Below are positions 1-5,663 of a DNA stretch of 6,281 nt, piece after piece. The stretch is from Holophagae bacterium (GTDB lineage Bacteria; Acidobacteriota; Thermoanaerobaculia; Thermoanaerobaculales; Sulfomarinibacteraceae): the NCBI GenBank assembly GCA_030609785.1, contig JAUWTC010000162.1, positions 1 through 6,281 on the forward strand, written 5' to 3'. A program made the translations under genes and the position numbers. Every line of letters starts with the position of its first letter. Position 1 is the first letter of the stretch. The notes below the pieces were generated by a model that saw only the letters and a program-made list of their open reading frames with translations, was not told the DNA's origin and did not search any database.

Positions 1-1121
1 GTTTTTTCGAAAAGGCCCAGTTGTTCTCTGAGCAATGGAATCCGTCGCAGGTGATCGCCGAGTCCACCCTCGATGTCCGCCAGAATCACCCTTTTCCTTT
101 CAGTGAAGGCCATCCGGCGCTCGACGGCCTCGTCTGTCCCGGCGGCATTTGCCTCGCCCCAAAGGGGAACGGTCGTCCCGACGCTGAGCCCGAGGATGTC
201 ATCTCCGTTCCCCTCCGGTGGGTTGAGGCGCCCGGCGGCATCGTCTCTTCGATCGACCCACCCATAGGTCAGGCCGACGGTCAGAGCGGGACGTGATCGT
301 CGATCGGCCAGCTGTATTCGCGTCTCGGCAGCCTGGATGTCCGCCTCGACAGTTCCCACCTCGGGTCTCGCCGCACGGGCCCGCGACCGCAGAGAGTCCC
401 GGTCAAGGGGTCCGGCGAAGGGCCTTTCCCCGGGGCCACGACGAACCGGGGTATCTCCGGGAAGATCGCGGAGTGTGTTGATCGCCGCGATCAACTGGAC
501 CCGATTCTGGTCCAGTTCGAGCCGACGCGCCTCGGTCATGGCAATCTCAGCCTGGAGTTTGACCACCGCTTGAGCCAACCCGGCGCCCGTTTCGTATCGT
601 GCCCGTGCCAGCTCTTCGTACCGCTCCAAGGCTTCCCGCTCCTGCCTAATAAGGCTCTCCTCGCGATCTTCGTACAGCAACTCCCCGTACAGCTCTCGGA
701 CGTCGGTGACCAGGGCCAATTTGAGGCCCTCGACCCGAGCCTCGGCCGCGACCGCATCCAGCACCGCCGCCTGCTCCTCGAGCTCAAGATTCCCAAACCA
801 CGGGATGCGCTGAGCCACACTGAGGGTCGCTCTCTGAGGTCCAACGCGGGTCTGCGGACTGAGCAGGAACCACGTCAGGCCCACCGTCGGATCCGGCAGG
901 CTTCGCAGCTGCGGCGCTCTGAAGGCCGCGGCTCGAGCCTCGGCCGAGGCTACCGCCACCTTTGGATTTCGGGCCAGGGCTTCGTTGACCAGGCGCTGAA
1001 GATCCCCGTCTGACAGAGCCTTGACAAGCCCCGCGACCGGTCCCGCCGTGTCATCGACGGCGCCTACCGCGGCGGCGAAAAACAACACCGCAGAAGCAGC
1101 CCAAATTATCAGTGTTTTCAT
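1..1121 (-). CDS. TolC/OEP-family outer-membrane efflux channel (3' end cut by window)
   Basis: This is the outer-membrane exit duct of a tripartite efflux pump, most like the metal-efflux (CusC/CzcC-type) members. The frame is open for 373 codons from ATG at 1121 to the window edge, with no stop seen. AAGGA lies 6 nt before the ATG. Residues 1-22 form a signal peptide without a lipobox cysteine, so unlike CusC it is probably not a lipoprotein. The two OEP repeats are visible. Repeat one runs from LVNEALARNPKV (about 44-55) through the RIPWFGNLEL strand segment (105-114) and the helical ARYETGAG segment (174-181). Repeat two starts at ARPEVGTVEADIQAAETRIQ (about 251-270), followed by a beta strand RPALTVGLTYGW and the stretch SVGTTVPLW (313-321). 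Family members usually have about 420-480 residues, so the last helix pair and tail are missing. It lies 80 nt downstream of the Cys-rich gene on the same strand. The family call is firm; the substrate is inferred. Confidence 0.9.
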   Translation of the reverse strand, partial: MKTLIIWAASAVLFFAAAVGAVDDTAGPVAGLVKALSDGDLQRLVNEALARNPKVAVASAEARAAAFRAPQLRSLPDPTVGLTWFLLSPQTRVGPQRATLSVAQRIPWFGNLELEEQAAVLDAVAAEARVEGLKLALVTDVRELYGELLYEDREESLIRQEREALERYEELARARYETGAGLAQAVVKLQAEIAMTEARRLELDQNRVQLIAAINTLRDLPGDTPVRRGPGERPFAGPLDRDSLRSRARAARPEVGTVEADIQAAETRIQLADRRSRPALTVGLTYGWVDRRDDAAGRLNPPEGNGDDILGLSVGTTVPLWGEANAAGTDEAVERRMAFTERKRVILADIEGGLGDHLRRIPLLREQLGLFEK

Positions 1122-1150
1122 CTCTTTTCCTTCCCGATCGAATGACGAGG

Positions 1151-1178
1151 GCGCACCTCAGCCGTTTGAGGTGAGCGC
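1151..1178 (-). other. Intercistronic stem-loop
   Basis: CACCTCA at 1154-1160 is the exact reverse complement of TGAGGTG at 1167-1173, with a 6-nt loop. GCG at 1151-1153 can add three pairs with CGC at 1176-1178 after a 2-nt bulge. The structure lies between the Cys-rich gene and the efflux channel gene, both on the minus strand. No T-run follows on that strand, so it does not look like an intrinsic terminator. A role in mRNA stability, attenuation or protein binding is inference only. Confidence 0.45.
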
Positions 1179-1201
1179 AGCAAATTCGCTTATCGGGAGG
1201 A

Positions 1202-1606
1202 TCAGATCAGGAAGGCGCAGTCCAGGAGGAAGACGGGGACGGTCGCTCCCGGCGGGCCTCGACGCGAAGCGTCAGCGGCCCGACCAATGGAGACGGAATG
1301 GCGCCCGCCGGCAATGCCAACCACCGCGATTCCCACGAGGGGATCGGGAACGCTTGCCGGTACCGCAGGGAGGAGCCTTGAGGGAGATTCTGGGGCGTGC
1401 GAGCAGGAGCACACGCGTGGATCAGGATCGACTGCCGTCTCACCCGAGCAGCACGACACCGGAGGGGGTTCTGGCTGTCCCGAACAACACGCATGGTCCC
1501 CTCCGACCTCTGGTATCAGGCAGTCAGGGGCGCCGCCCAACCCAACCGAATTCGGGAGGATGAAAGCGGCCGCCAAGAGCCCAACGAAAAACTGATACTT
1601 GCTCAA
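1202..1606 (-). CDS. Small secreted cysteine-rich protein, possibly metal-binding
   Basis: This 134-residue protein was not recognised as a named family. Residues 4-22 are a signal-like hydrophobic segment (YQFFVGLLAAAFILPNSVG). After it comes a Cys/Pro-rich part with C29, the pair C40-C41 preceded by H38, the pair C52-C53, and C66-x-C68 followed by H70. A Pro/Ala/Val-rich middle follows, and the protein ends in FLLDCAFLI with C130. Paired and spaced Cys next to His suggest soft-metal binding, or disulfides after export. It precedes the efflux channel gene by 80 nt, which fits a role in metal tolerance; this is inference. No ATG is available. TTG at 1606 is chosen because the predicted promoter puts the transcript start near 1620. 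TTG at 1621 would add five residues and has a weak GAAGGG upstream. Translation in the intended frame ends at TGA, 1204-1202. Composition bias alone could keep such a frame open in GC-rich DNA, so confidence is moderate. Confidence 0.62.
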   Translation of the reverse strand: MSKYQFFVGLLAAAFILPNSVGLGGAPDCLIPEVGGDHACCSGQPEPPPVSCCSGETAVDPDPRVCSCSHAPESPSRLLPAVPASVPDPLVGIAVVGIAGGRHSVSIGRAADASRRGPPGATVPVFLLDCAFLI

Positions 1607-1626
1607 AACCTCAAATCCCAAACCAA

Positions 1627-1655
1627 ACGATACCCTTCGTTCAGTTCATTGTCAA
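1627..1655 (-). promoter_or_regulatory. Sigma-70-like promoter for Cys-rich/efflux operon
   Basis: On the minus strand a perfect -35 box TTGACA (1655-1650) is followed by a 17-nt spacer and TATCGT (1632-1627), which matches 4 of 6 bases of the -10 consensus. The transcript would start near 1620, just ahead of the TTG start at 1606. It points away from the terminator at 1705-1788 and into the Cys-rich gene, where a promoter would be expected. Confidence 0.5.
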
Positions 1656-1660
1656 ACTGA
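1641..1660. promoter_or_regulatory. Candidate operator dyad over the -35 box
   Basis: TCAGTT (1641-1646) and AACTGA (1655-1660) form an exact 6-bp inverted repeat with an 8-nt spacer. The dyad covers the TTGACA -35 box, so a dimeric repressor bound here would block the polymerase. Size and placement fit ArsR- or TetR-type operators, but no regulator gene is visible and a chance 6-bp dyad is possible. Confidence 0.3.
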
Positions 1661-1682
1661 TCGCCTGCGGTTACAGCTTTTT

Positions 1683-1719
1683 AGAATCAGGATGCGCGAA
1701 GCGCAAAAAATAGGATTCT
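1683..1719. repeat. Nested hairpin with REP-like core
   Basis: AGAATC (1683-1688) pairs with GATTCT (1714-1719). Inside it TGCGC (1693-1697) pairs with GCGCA (1701-1705) around a GAA loop. Its right arm (1714-1719) lies within the right arm of the terminator at 1711-1721, so the two hairpins compete. On the minus strand the structure follows the terminator T-run and is followed by five A. Short GC-rich stems of this kind can be extragenic repeats; copy number in the genome is unknown. Confidence 0.4.
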
Positions 1720-1788
1720 GAGGGGCAGAGGCCTCTGCCATGCCACCCTTGTCGGCCACTCTCCCGGCCTATGCCCTTCAGAATCCTA
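1705..1788 (-). terminator. Intrinsic terminator of the coiled-coil protein gene
   Basis: Read on the minus strand, TAGGATTCTGA (1788-1778) begins with the stop codon of the 1786-2427 gene. It pairs perfectly over 11 bp with TCAGAATCCTA (1721-1711), and six T follow directly (1710-1705). The 56-nt loop contains a second hairpin, the perfect palindrome GGCAGAGGCCTCTGCC at 1724-1739, which can fold with a GGCC loop and stack next to the main stem. Stem plus immediate T6 is the standard rho-independent layout. The long branched loop and the overlap with the stop codon are unusual. Confidence 0.68.
1724..1739. repeat. Perfect 16-bp palindrome
   Basis: GGCAGAGG (1724-1731) is followed with no spacer by its exact reverse complement CCTCTGCC (1732-1739). 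It lies inside the loop of the terminator at 1705-1788. As RNA it gives a 6-bp stem closed by a GGCC loop. As DNA it is symmetric enough to be a protein-binding site. The terminator context favours the RNA role. Confidence 0.6.
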
Positions 1789-2427
1789 ACGAGTTACAGG
1801 CTTTCTCTTCGTCGGCGCCGGGATCGGCTGAGCCCCGGGTCGAGAACCGCTCTTCCTGGCCGCGTCCGCCTTCTGTTTCTCCAACGTGGTGTATGAACCC
1901 TGCGCATCTTCCAACCTCTTTTTCAGGTCTTCGCGCTGATTTTGAAGGGGATTCGTCACGCCCGGCGGTCGATACTGGGGACCCATCCCGCTGTAGAGGT
2001 TGGCCGCCTTGTTCTCCTCGGTCGCCTGATCAATCGCCTCCAACTGGGCTTGCAACAGCTCGACTTCCTGCCGCGCCCTGTCCAGATCGGCATCCGACGG
2101 CCCCTGCTTGCTTCCGAACCCCAGGGCTGGAGATCCCCCTCGCCCCGTGCCCGCAAGATTCTTTCCCTCGGAAATCACGGCGCCCTCACCCATCTCTTTG
2201 AGGTTGGCGTTGTCGATGACGACCCCACCCTGTTTCTGATCTTCGGGTTGTTGCAGCTTGAGGCCACCGGCCAGATCAGCAAGGGTCTTCGGCCGTTTGG
2301 TCTTGGAGGCCTCAGCCTTTGGCGCCGGCGTCGGCTGTGGTTCCTCCGCCGCAGCGGATGGCAGGCCGATCAATCCCAAGGCGATTACCACCACACCCAC
2401 ACACATTGCAAAACCCCGATATCTCAT
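1786..2427 (-). CDS. Exported coiled-coil protein of unknown function
   Basis: This 213-residue protein was not assigned to a named family. It starts at ATG 2427 behind a strong GGAGGG site 4 nt away. Residues 1-27 are a signal peptide with a hydrophobic core (about 7-22) and SAAA|EE as the likely cut site. A Pro/Lys-rich stretch (28-47) leads to a compact segment around TLADLAGGLKLQ (48-59) and VVIDNANLKEMGEGAVISEG (69-88), which looks like a conserved motif. A Gly-rich linker (92-110) follows. Two charged helices with heptad-like spacing, about 112-142 and 162-192, are joined by a Tyr/Pro-rich loop (YSGMGPQYRPPGVTNP). The C-terminus is basic and proline-rich. It is probably periplasmic, as nothing suggests a second membrane segment. 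Similar small exported proteins with TLADLA and VIDN-type motifs occur in Acidobacteriota as hypothetical proteins; this is from memory. It ends at a TAG inside its own terminator and is divergent from the cyclase gene, so it is probably monocistronic. Confidence 0.85.
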   Translation of the reverse strand: MRYRGFAMCVGVVVIALGLIGLPSAAAEEPQPTPAPKAEASKTKRPKTLADLAGGLKLQQPEDQKQGGVVIDNANLKEMGEGAVISEGKNLAGTGRGGSPALGFGSKQGPSDADLDRARQEVELLQAQLEAIDQATEENKAANLYSGMGPQYRPPGVTNPLQNQREDLKKRLEDAQGSYTTLEKQKADAARKSGSRPGAQPIPAPTKRKPVTR

Positions 2428-2582
2428 AACACCCTCCAGAGGCTCTCGCCCGCCTCAACACCCGGGTCCGGCCGAGTCACCAAGGTCCATATCAGACATC
2501 CAGTGTACCGCGAATTCCCGAGCCTGCTCCATTCAGGCCGACAATCACCAGGGAAATTACCCACAAGCGTTCCGATTCCGGG

Positions 2583-2588
2583 TATCAT
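2583..2588 (+). promoter_or_regulatory. Candidate -10 box for a leaderless cyclase transcript
   Basis: TATCAT at 2583-2588 matches 5 of 6 bases of the -10 consensus. It ends 7 nt before the ATG at 2596, which places the expected transcript start on or next to the start codon. No Shine-Dalgarno sequence is seen in the 25 nt before that ATG. The -35 region (CCCACA, 2560-2565, 17-nt spacer) is weak at 3 of 6. Confidence 0.4.
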
Positions 2589-2595
2589 TCCTGCC

Positions 2596-5500
2596 ATGAG
2601 GCAAGGTGTACTTCTCGGTGCACTCCTGGTGTTCAGCTCACTGACAGCCGCAGCCCAGCGGCCGGCGGATGCTGTTCACTTGGGTCCCGACCCGTACGAC
2701 CAGGCATCGTTTGCCTTCCGGGTATTCAGAGACGCCCAAGGCCTACCCCAGAACACCGTCCACGCGATCACGGTGGATACCCGGGGAAGACTCTGGATCG
2801 GCACCCAGGACGGTGCGGCTTTCTACGACGGACGGCAGTGGAAAACCGTCGACATGCCCTGCCGCCTTCAGTCCAACTTCGTTCGAACGATTTTGGCAGC
2901 CTCGGACGGAAGCCTCTGGTTCGGTACCCGGGCCGCCGGTCTGTTCCGACTCCACGAAGGAGAGTGGACCGAGGTCGAAACTCTGTGCGTCCAGGCGGGG
3001 TGCCCACGCGTCAACACCCTCGCCGAAACAACATCGGCTACTGGAACTCCCGTCATCTGGGCCGGCACCTATGGGGGTGGGCTGGGACGTCTTCAGGACG
3101 GTCAGTGGACACTTTTTTCTATCGAAGACGGTCTGCCCAACAACAGGATTTGGGGCCTGATGGCTGAAGAAGACAGCACAGGCACGACCCTGTGGGTCGG
3201 CACGGAAACCGGACTGGCCGTACTCAGGCCAGGCTCGGACCGATTCACCGTCGAGCCCGGCTTCCCTACTGGTTCAGTCAACAGCATGATTCGAGTTCCC
3301 GATGATGAGGGGCGGGGAGCACTCTGGGTCGGCACCTACGGAGAGGGACTGGTCCGACTCAAAGGTGACGGCATCTGGCATTCTGTCACAACGAAAAATG
3401 GTCTCCCCAGCAACTTCTTGACCAGCCTTATCCTGGGGACATCGGTCAAAGGCGGAGCCTCCCTGTGGGCCGGAACCGACGGCGGCGGCCTGGTCCGGAT
3501 CAGCAAGGGGAACATCGACACTATTTCCATTCGAGAGGGCCTTCCCTCCAACGCGGTCTACAGCCTGCTTGAGACCCATCCCACCGACGGCCCCGCAACA
3601 TTATGGGTAGGAACGCGGAACGGCGGCCTCGCACAGCTGGTTGAGGGTTCCTGGAGACGGCTTGCCCCCAGTGATCTGCACCGGGTCGCCCCGATCAACG
3701 CCATACTGGAAACCCGGGCCTCTGACGGATCCAAGGTCCTGTGGCTCGGATCCGACGGAGAGGGCCTCTCCCGCCTCACGGCCGGTCGATGGACCCATTT
3801 CACCGAGCAACTCCCGATGCAGACCGTCCAGTGCCTCGGCGAAGGCCGCACTCCTGACGGCCGACCCGTGCTGTGGGTTGGAACCCGGAACGGCGGCCTC
3901 CTGAAATTCTCCCAGGGTCAATGGACCCTGTTCACGGAGGAAAACGGCGCTCTCCCGTCCAACATGGTTCAGACCATTCTGGAAACCCGTTCCGATGACG
4001 GATCACCAGTGGTGTGGGTCGGAACGCGGCACGGTCTGGTCCGTTTCTCGAAAGGACAATGGACTCGTGTCGGTTCCAAGGACACCCCACCCTTCGGTTC
4101 AATCCTGACCATTCTCGAAACCGAGGTGTCGGACGGCAGCAGGAAGCTGTGGGTCGGGTCGACCGAGGGCTTGGCAACACTGCACCGGGGCCAATGGCAG
4201 GTTATGGACCGAAAACGGGGCCTGCTCAACTCTGCAGTCCAATGTCTGTTCGAAAGAACCGACCCCGGCGGACGCCGCAGCATCTGGGTCGGCACGGACG
4301 GTGGGGGCGTGACGGTCCTCGATCCAGAGAACGACGGCACTGTCCTCTTTTCCTTGACCGACACAACAAATCCAGCCCTCTCCAACCCCGTGATCAATGG
4401 GATTGTCGGAGATGACTCCGGCGACCTTTACGTGGTCACCAACGCCGGGGTCAACCGACTGACCCAGATCAAGTCCCCGGCGACCGGACCCGAGGACTTC
4501 GAAATCGCCACCTTCACCACCGAGGACGGCCTCCCCCTCAATGAAGGCAATCAGGGAGCAGTGTTCGCCGATGACGAGGGGCGAATCTGGGTCGGGACCG
4601 TCGGCGGGGCAGCGGTGTTTGACCCCGCGTTCGAAAGAACCGATCACCATACCGATTCGCTGATCCTCGGCGCCTCGTCGGGAACGGCCGATTCAGGACC
4701 GCTTGAGGACGGTTTGGTCCTCAGCTCCAGGAACAAGCACATCATCTTCAATTTCGCCTTGATGTCCTTTTTCAAGGAAAGCCAGACCCAATTCCGGACC
4801 CAGTTGATCGGACTGGACGACCAACCTTCACCCTGGACTCAAGAGAATCGAAAGGAATACCAGACCCTGGACCACGGCGACTATACCTTCCGGCTTTGGG
4901 GTCGCGACTTCGCCGGGAATATCTCAGGACCTCTGGACTTCAACTTCGAGGTCAAGCCGGCCCCATGGAACACCTGGTGGGCCATCCTGCTGATGCTCCT
5001 GGCGCTGGTTTTCGTGGTCTTCCTCGGGTTTCGCGCGAGGGTCCAGGCCCTCAGGGCACGAGAGAAGCAACTCTCCCAGCTCGTCGACTCCCGGACCCAA
5101 GAACTGGCCGCCGCCAACGAGACCCTGGTCGGCCTGTCATATGCAGACCCATTGACGGGTATTGGAAACCGCCGGCGGTTCGACCAGATTCTCGAGACCG
5201 AGTGGCGGCGAGCGATTCGATCCAGTCAACCGCTCGCGCTGGTCCTCGTGGACATCGACCACTTCAAGGAATTCAACGACGAATACGGCCATCCCGAGGG
5301 CGATGAATGCCTCAAGACGGTGGCGTCAACGATCTCTTCAGGTTTGCCTCGAAGCGGGGACTCTGTTGCCAGGTATGGCGGCGACGAGTTCGCCATCGTC
5401 CTTCCCGGAACGGACCTCGAGGGGGCCCTGGTAGTGGCCGAACAACTCAGGTTTGCCATCGCCTCCCTGGAAGACCGGCAAGGCCCCCAACCGTGCAAGC

Positions 5501-5643
5501 CCAAGATCGAGGTCAGCTGCGGCGTCGGCGCGGTGACTCCCTCCTCAGCTGACGAACCGCGTAGGCTGTTGAAAGCCGCCGACACCGGTCTCTACATAGC
5601 CAAGTTCGAAGGCCGGAATCGTGTCGCCTCAGGCGTGGAATAG
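2596..5643 (+). CDS. Reg_prop/Y_Y_Y sensor diguanylate cyclase (GGDEF)
   Basis: This is a 1015-residue membrane-anchored enzyme that makes c-di-GMP from two GTP in response to a periplasmic signal. Residues 1-21 are a signal peptide ending in TAAAQ. Fourteen Reg_prop propeller strands (LWVGT-type) run from 66 to about 675, enough for two seven-bladed propellers. A Y_Y_Y domain lies at about 712-788, a single membrane helix at 794-812, and a charged helical linker with heptad-like spacing at about 813-847. The GGDEF domain spans about 848-1012. It contains DPLTGIGNRR (851-860), metal ligand D886 in VDIDHFK, the signature GGDEF at 928-932, and an RxxD inhibition site RSGD (919-922) five residues before it. 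Catalysis and product feedback both look intact. The frame is open upstream to 1942, but ATG 2596 is chosen because a signal peptide follows at once and the earlier part overlaps the opposite-strand gene. This is the hybrid-sensor layout known from Bacteroides-type HTCS proteins, with a cyclase in place of the kinase. The ligand is unknown. Confidence 0.95.
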   Translation: MRQGVLLGALLVFSSLTAAAQRPADAVHLGPDPYDQASFAFRVFRDAQGLPQNTVHAITVDTRGRLWIGTQDGAAFYDGRQWKTVDMPCRLQSNFVRTILAASDGSLWFGTRAAGLFRLHEGEWTEVETLCVQAGCPRVNTLAETTSATGTPVIWAGTYGGGLGRLQDGQWTLFSIEDGLPNNRIWGLMAEEDSTGTTLWVGTETGLAVLRPGSDRFTVEPGFPTGSVNSMIRVPDDEGRGALWVGTYGEGLVRLKGDGIWHSVTTKNGLPSNFLTSLILGTSVKGGASLWAGTDGGGLVRISKGNIDTISIREGLPSNAVYSLLETHPTDGPATLWVGTRNGGLAQLVEGSWRRLAPSDLHRVAPINAILETRASDGSKVLWLGSDGEGLSRLTAGRWTHFTEQLPMQTVQCLGEGRTPDGRPVLWVGTRNGGLLKFSQGQWTLFTEENGALPSNMVQTILETRSDDGSPVVWVGTRHGLVRFSKGQWTRVGSKDTPPFGSILTILETEVSDGSRKLWVGSTEGLATLHRGQWQVMDRKRGLLNSAVQCLFERTDPGGRRSIWVGTDGGGVTVLDPENDGTVLFSLTDTTNPALSNPVINGIVGDDSGDLYVVTNAGVNRLTQIKSPATGPEDFEIATFTTEDGLPLNEGNQGAVFADDEGRIWVGTVGGAAVFDPAFERTDHHTDSLILGASSGTADSGPLEDGLVLSSRNKHIIFNFALMSFFKESQTQFRTQLIGLDDQPSPWTQENRKEYQTLDHGDYTFRLWGRDFAGNISGPLDFNFEVKPAPWNTWWAILLMLLALVFVVFLGFRARVQALRAREKQLSQLVDSRTQELAAANETLVGLSYADPLTGIGNRRRFDQILETEWRRAIRSSQPLALVLVDIDHFKEFNDEYGHPEGDECLKTVASTISSGLPRSGDSVARYGGDEFAIVLPGTDLEGALVVAEQLRFAIASLEDRQGPQPCKPKIEVSCGVGAVTPSSADEPRRLLKAADTGLYIAKFEGRNRVASGVE
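2791..4630 (+). repeat. Fourteen Reg_prop propeller repeats within the cyclase
   Basis: The L/I/V-W-x-G-T/S motif, or its variant LYVVT at blade 13, begins at residues 66, 107, 154, 199, 243, 290, 336, 382, 426, 473, 518, 563, 611 and 664. Spacing is 41-53 residues. The core repeat has the form GLPSNxVxxI...LWVGTxxGGLxRL-x-x-GxW. Blades 7 and 9 share the identical string LWVGTRNGGL, and their DNA is near-identical there too (3601 and 3871 onward), a sign of internal duplication. Blade 13 has lost the W and G of the motif. Confidence 0.9.
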
Positions 5644-5663
5644 AAACTTGTCCCGGCTCCGGG

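Noticed and set aside
21..1013. Plus-strand open frames at 21-296, 293-481 and 570-1013
   Set aside because: They are antisense to the efflux channel gene, whose frame is intact and matches its family. Their translations are composition-driven.
1021..1660. Plus-strand frames at 1021-1563, 1287-1595 and 1397-1660
   Set aside because: They have low-complexity R/P/S/G-rich translations with no signal or domain. The minus-strand Cys-rich frame has a signal peptide, a promoter and ordered Cys motifs instead.
1705..1788. Inverted repeats as ends of a small mobile element (MITE-like)
   Set aside because: The arms are adjacent to a T6 tract and to a stop codon, with no target-site duplication seen. 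Terminator function explains them better.
2460..2467. Palindrome ACCCGGGT in the divergent gap
   Set aside because: An 8-bp palindrome is expected by chance in GC-rich DNA, and it has no second copy nearby.
2440..2540. Promoter for the exported coiled-coil gene (TTCGCG-17-TATGGA on the minus strand)
   Set aside because: Both hexamers match only about half of the consensus, so they cannot be told from chance. A promoter must lie in this divergent gap but I cannot place it.
1942..2595. Upstream in-frame extension of the cyclase reading frame (open from 1942)
   Set aside because: It overlaps the signal-peptide protein on the opposite strand, its translation resembles no domain, and a clear signal peptide begins at ATG 2596.
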